The translations under genes and the position numbers were made by a program. DNA of 6,000 bases from Rhodopirellula sp. (GTDB taxonomy: Bacteria; Planctomycetota; Planctomycetia; Pirellulales; Pirellulaceae), in assembly GCA_002714565.1 (NCBI GenBank), contig PAXU01000042.1, positions 14,864-20,863 of the forward strand, in the 5' to 3' direction. Of the stretch, positions 5,872 through 6,000 are shown one piece after another. Position 1 is the first letter of the stretch. The number at the start of each line of letters is the position of its first letter. The notes beneath the pieces are model-generated. The model did no database searches. It worked only from the letters and a program-made list of their open reading frames with translations, and was not told the origin of the DNA.

Positions 5872-6000
5872 CTATGCAGCACGGTCTGCCGGTCTCTTTA
5901 ACTGGTTCCCGGACATCCATGCGGTGATCCGATCCCAATCACCAACCTGATCCATATACGTATGTGGATCTCCCTTAACAGATAATCCTTGTGATTGGGT
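5872..6000 (-). CDS. C-terminal 42 residues of an unrecognised protein (runs off right edge)
   Basis: The reading frame is open from the window edge to a TAG at 5872-5874. It reads as a hydrophilic, tryptophan-containing C-terminus with DPHTYMDQVGDWDRI in the middle and a basic end (LKRPADRAA). The other two leftward frames stop earlier, and their composition looks less protein-like. The tail has no membrane segment and matches no family I can name. It lies 153 bases upstream of nhaA in the same direction. A short open frame at a window edge can be accidental, so this is a tentative call. Confidence 0.45.
   Translation of the reverse strand, partial: TQSQGLSVKGDPHTYMDQVGDWDRITAWMSGNQLKRPADRAA

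Noticed and set aside
5934..5999. 9-base inverted repeat CCCAATCAC / GTGATTGGG near the right edge
   Set aside because: Both arms fall in the probable C-terminal coding fragment with about 48 bases between them, and it could be chance.

Overview
The window most likely comes from a planctomycete (Pirellulales or Planctomycetales type) of moderate GC, near 48% by eye. Two genes suggest this. The gene cut off at the left edge has the mature N-terminus typical of planctomycete PQQ-sugar-dehydrogenase / PVC-type cytochrome proteins. The secreted HELAH metallopeptidase resembles a family I know mainly from planctomycetes. Weak or absent Shine-Dalgarno sites in front of several genes also fit. This assignment rests on recognising protein families, not on a database search.

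Layout: positions 1-236 hold the start of a leftward gene, an exported PQQ-dehydrogenase-like protein that runs off the edge. It is divergent from arsC (390-737, rightward), a stand-alone glutaredoxin-type arsenate reductase family protein. Everything further right is leftward. In order of transcription this is: a fragment of an unrecognised gene (its 3' end, 5872-6000), nhaA (Na+/H+ antiporter, 4378-5718), a secreted zinc metallopeptidase (3600-4331 or 4361), a 380-base gap, amt (ammonium transporter, 1663-3219), a strong hairpin terminator (1569-1603), and a cyclase-family metal hydrolase (758-1534). The cyclase gene converges on arsC with only 20 bases between them.

How the genes may work together: nhaA and the metallopeptidase are 16-46 bases apart on one strand and are very probably co-transcribed. 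This couples an inner-membrane ion/pH homeostasis protein to a periplasmic or secreted protease. amt appears to be its own unit, with its own leader and terminator and no glnK/glnB gene beside it in the window. The cyclase gene starts 34 bases past the terminator T-run, so it depends either on read-through or on a promoter squeezed in between. No tRNA, rRNA, CRISPR array, insertion sequence or integrase was seen.

I found no obviously new multi-gene system. The points most worth a second look are the histidine/acid-rich insert in the NhaA periplasmic hairpin, the nhaA-metallopeptidase pairing, the acidic secreted-side extension of Amt, and the terminator/possible attenuator between amt and the cyclase gene.
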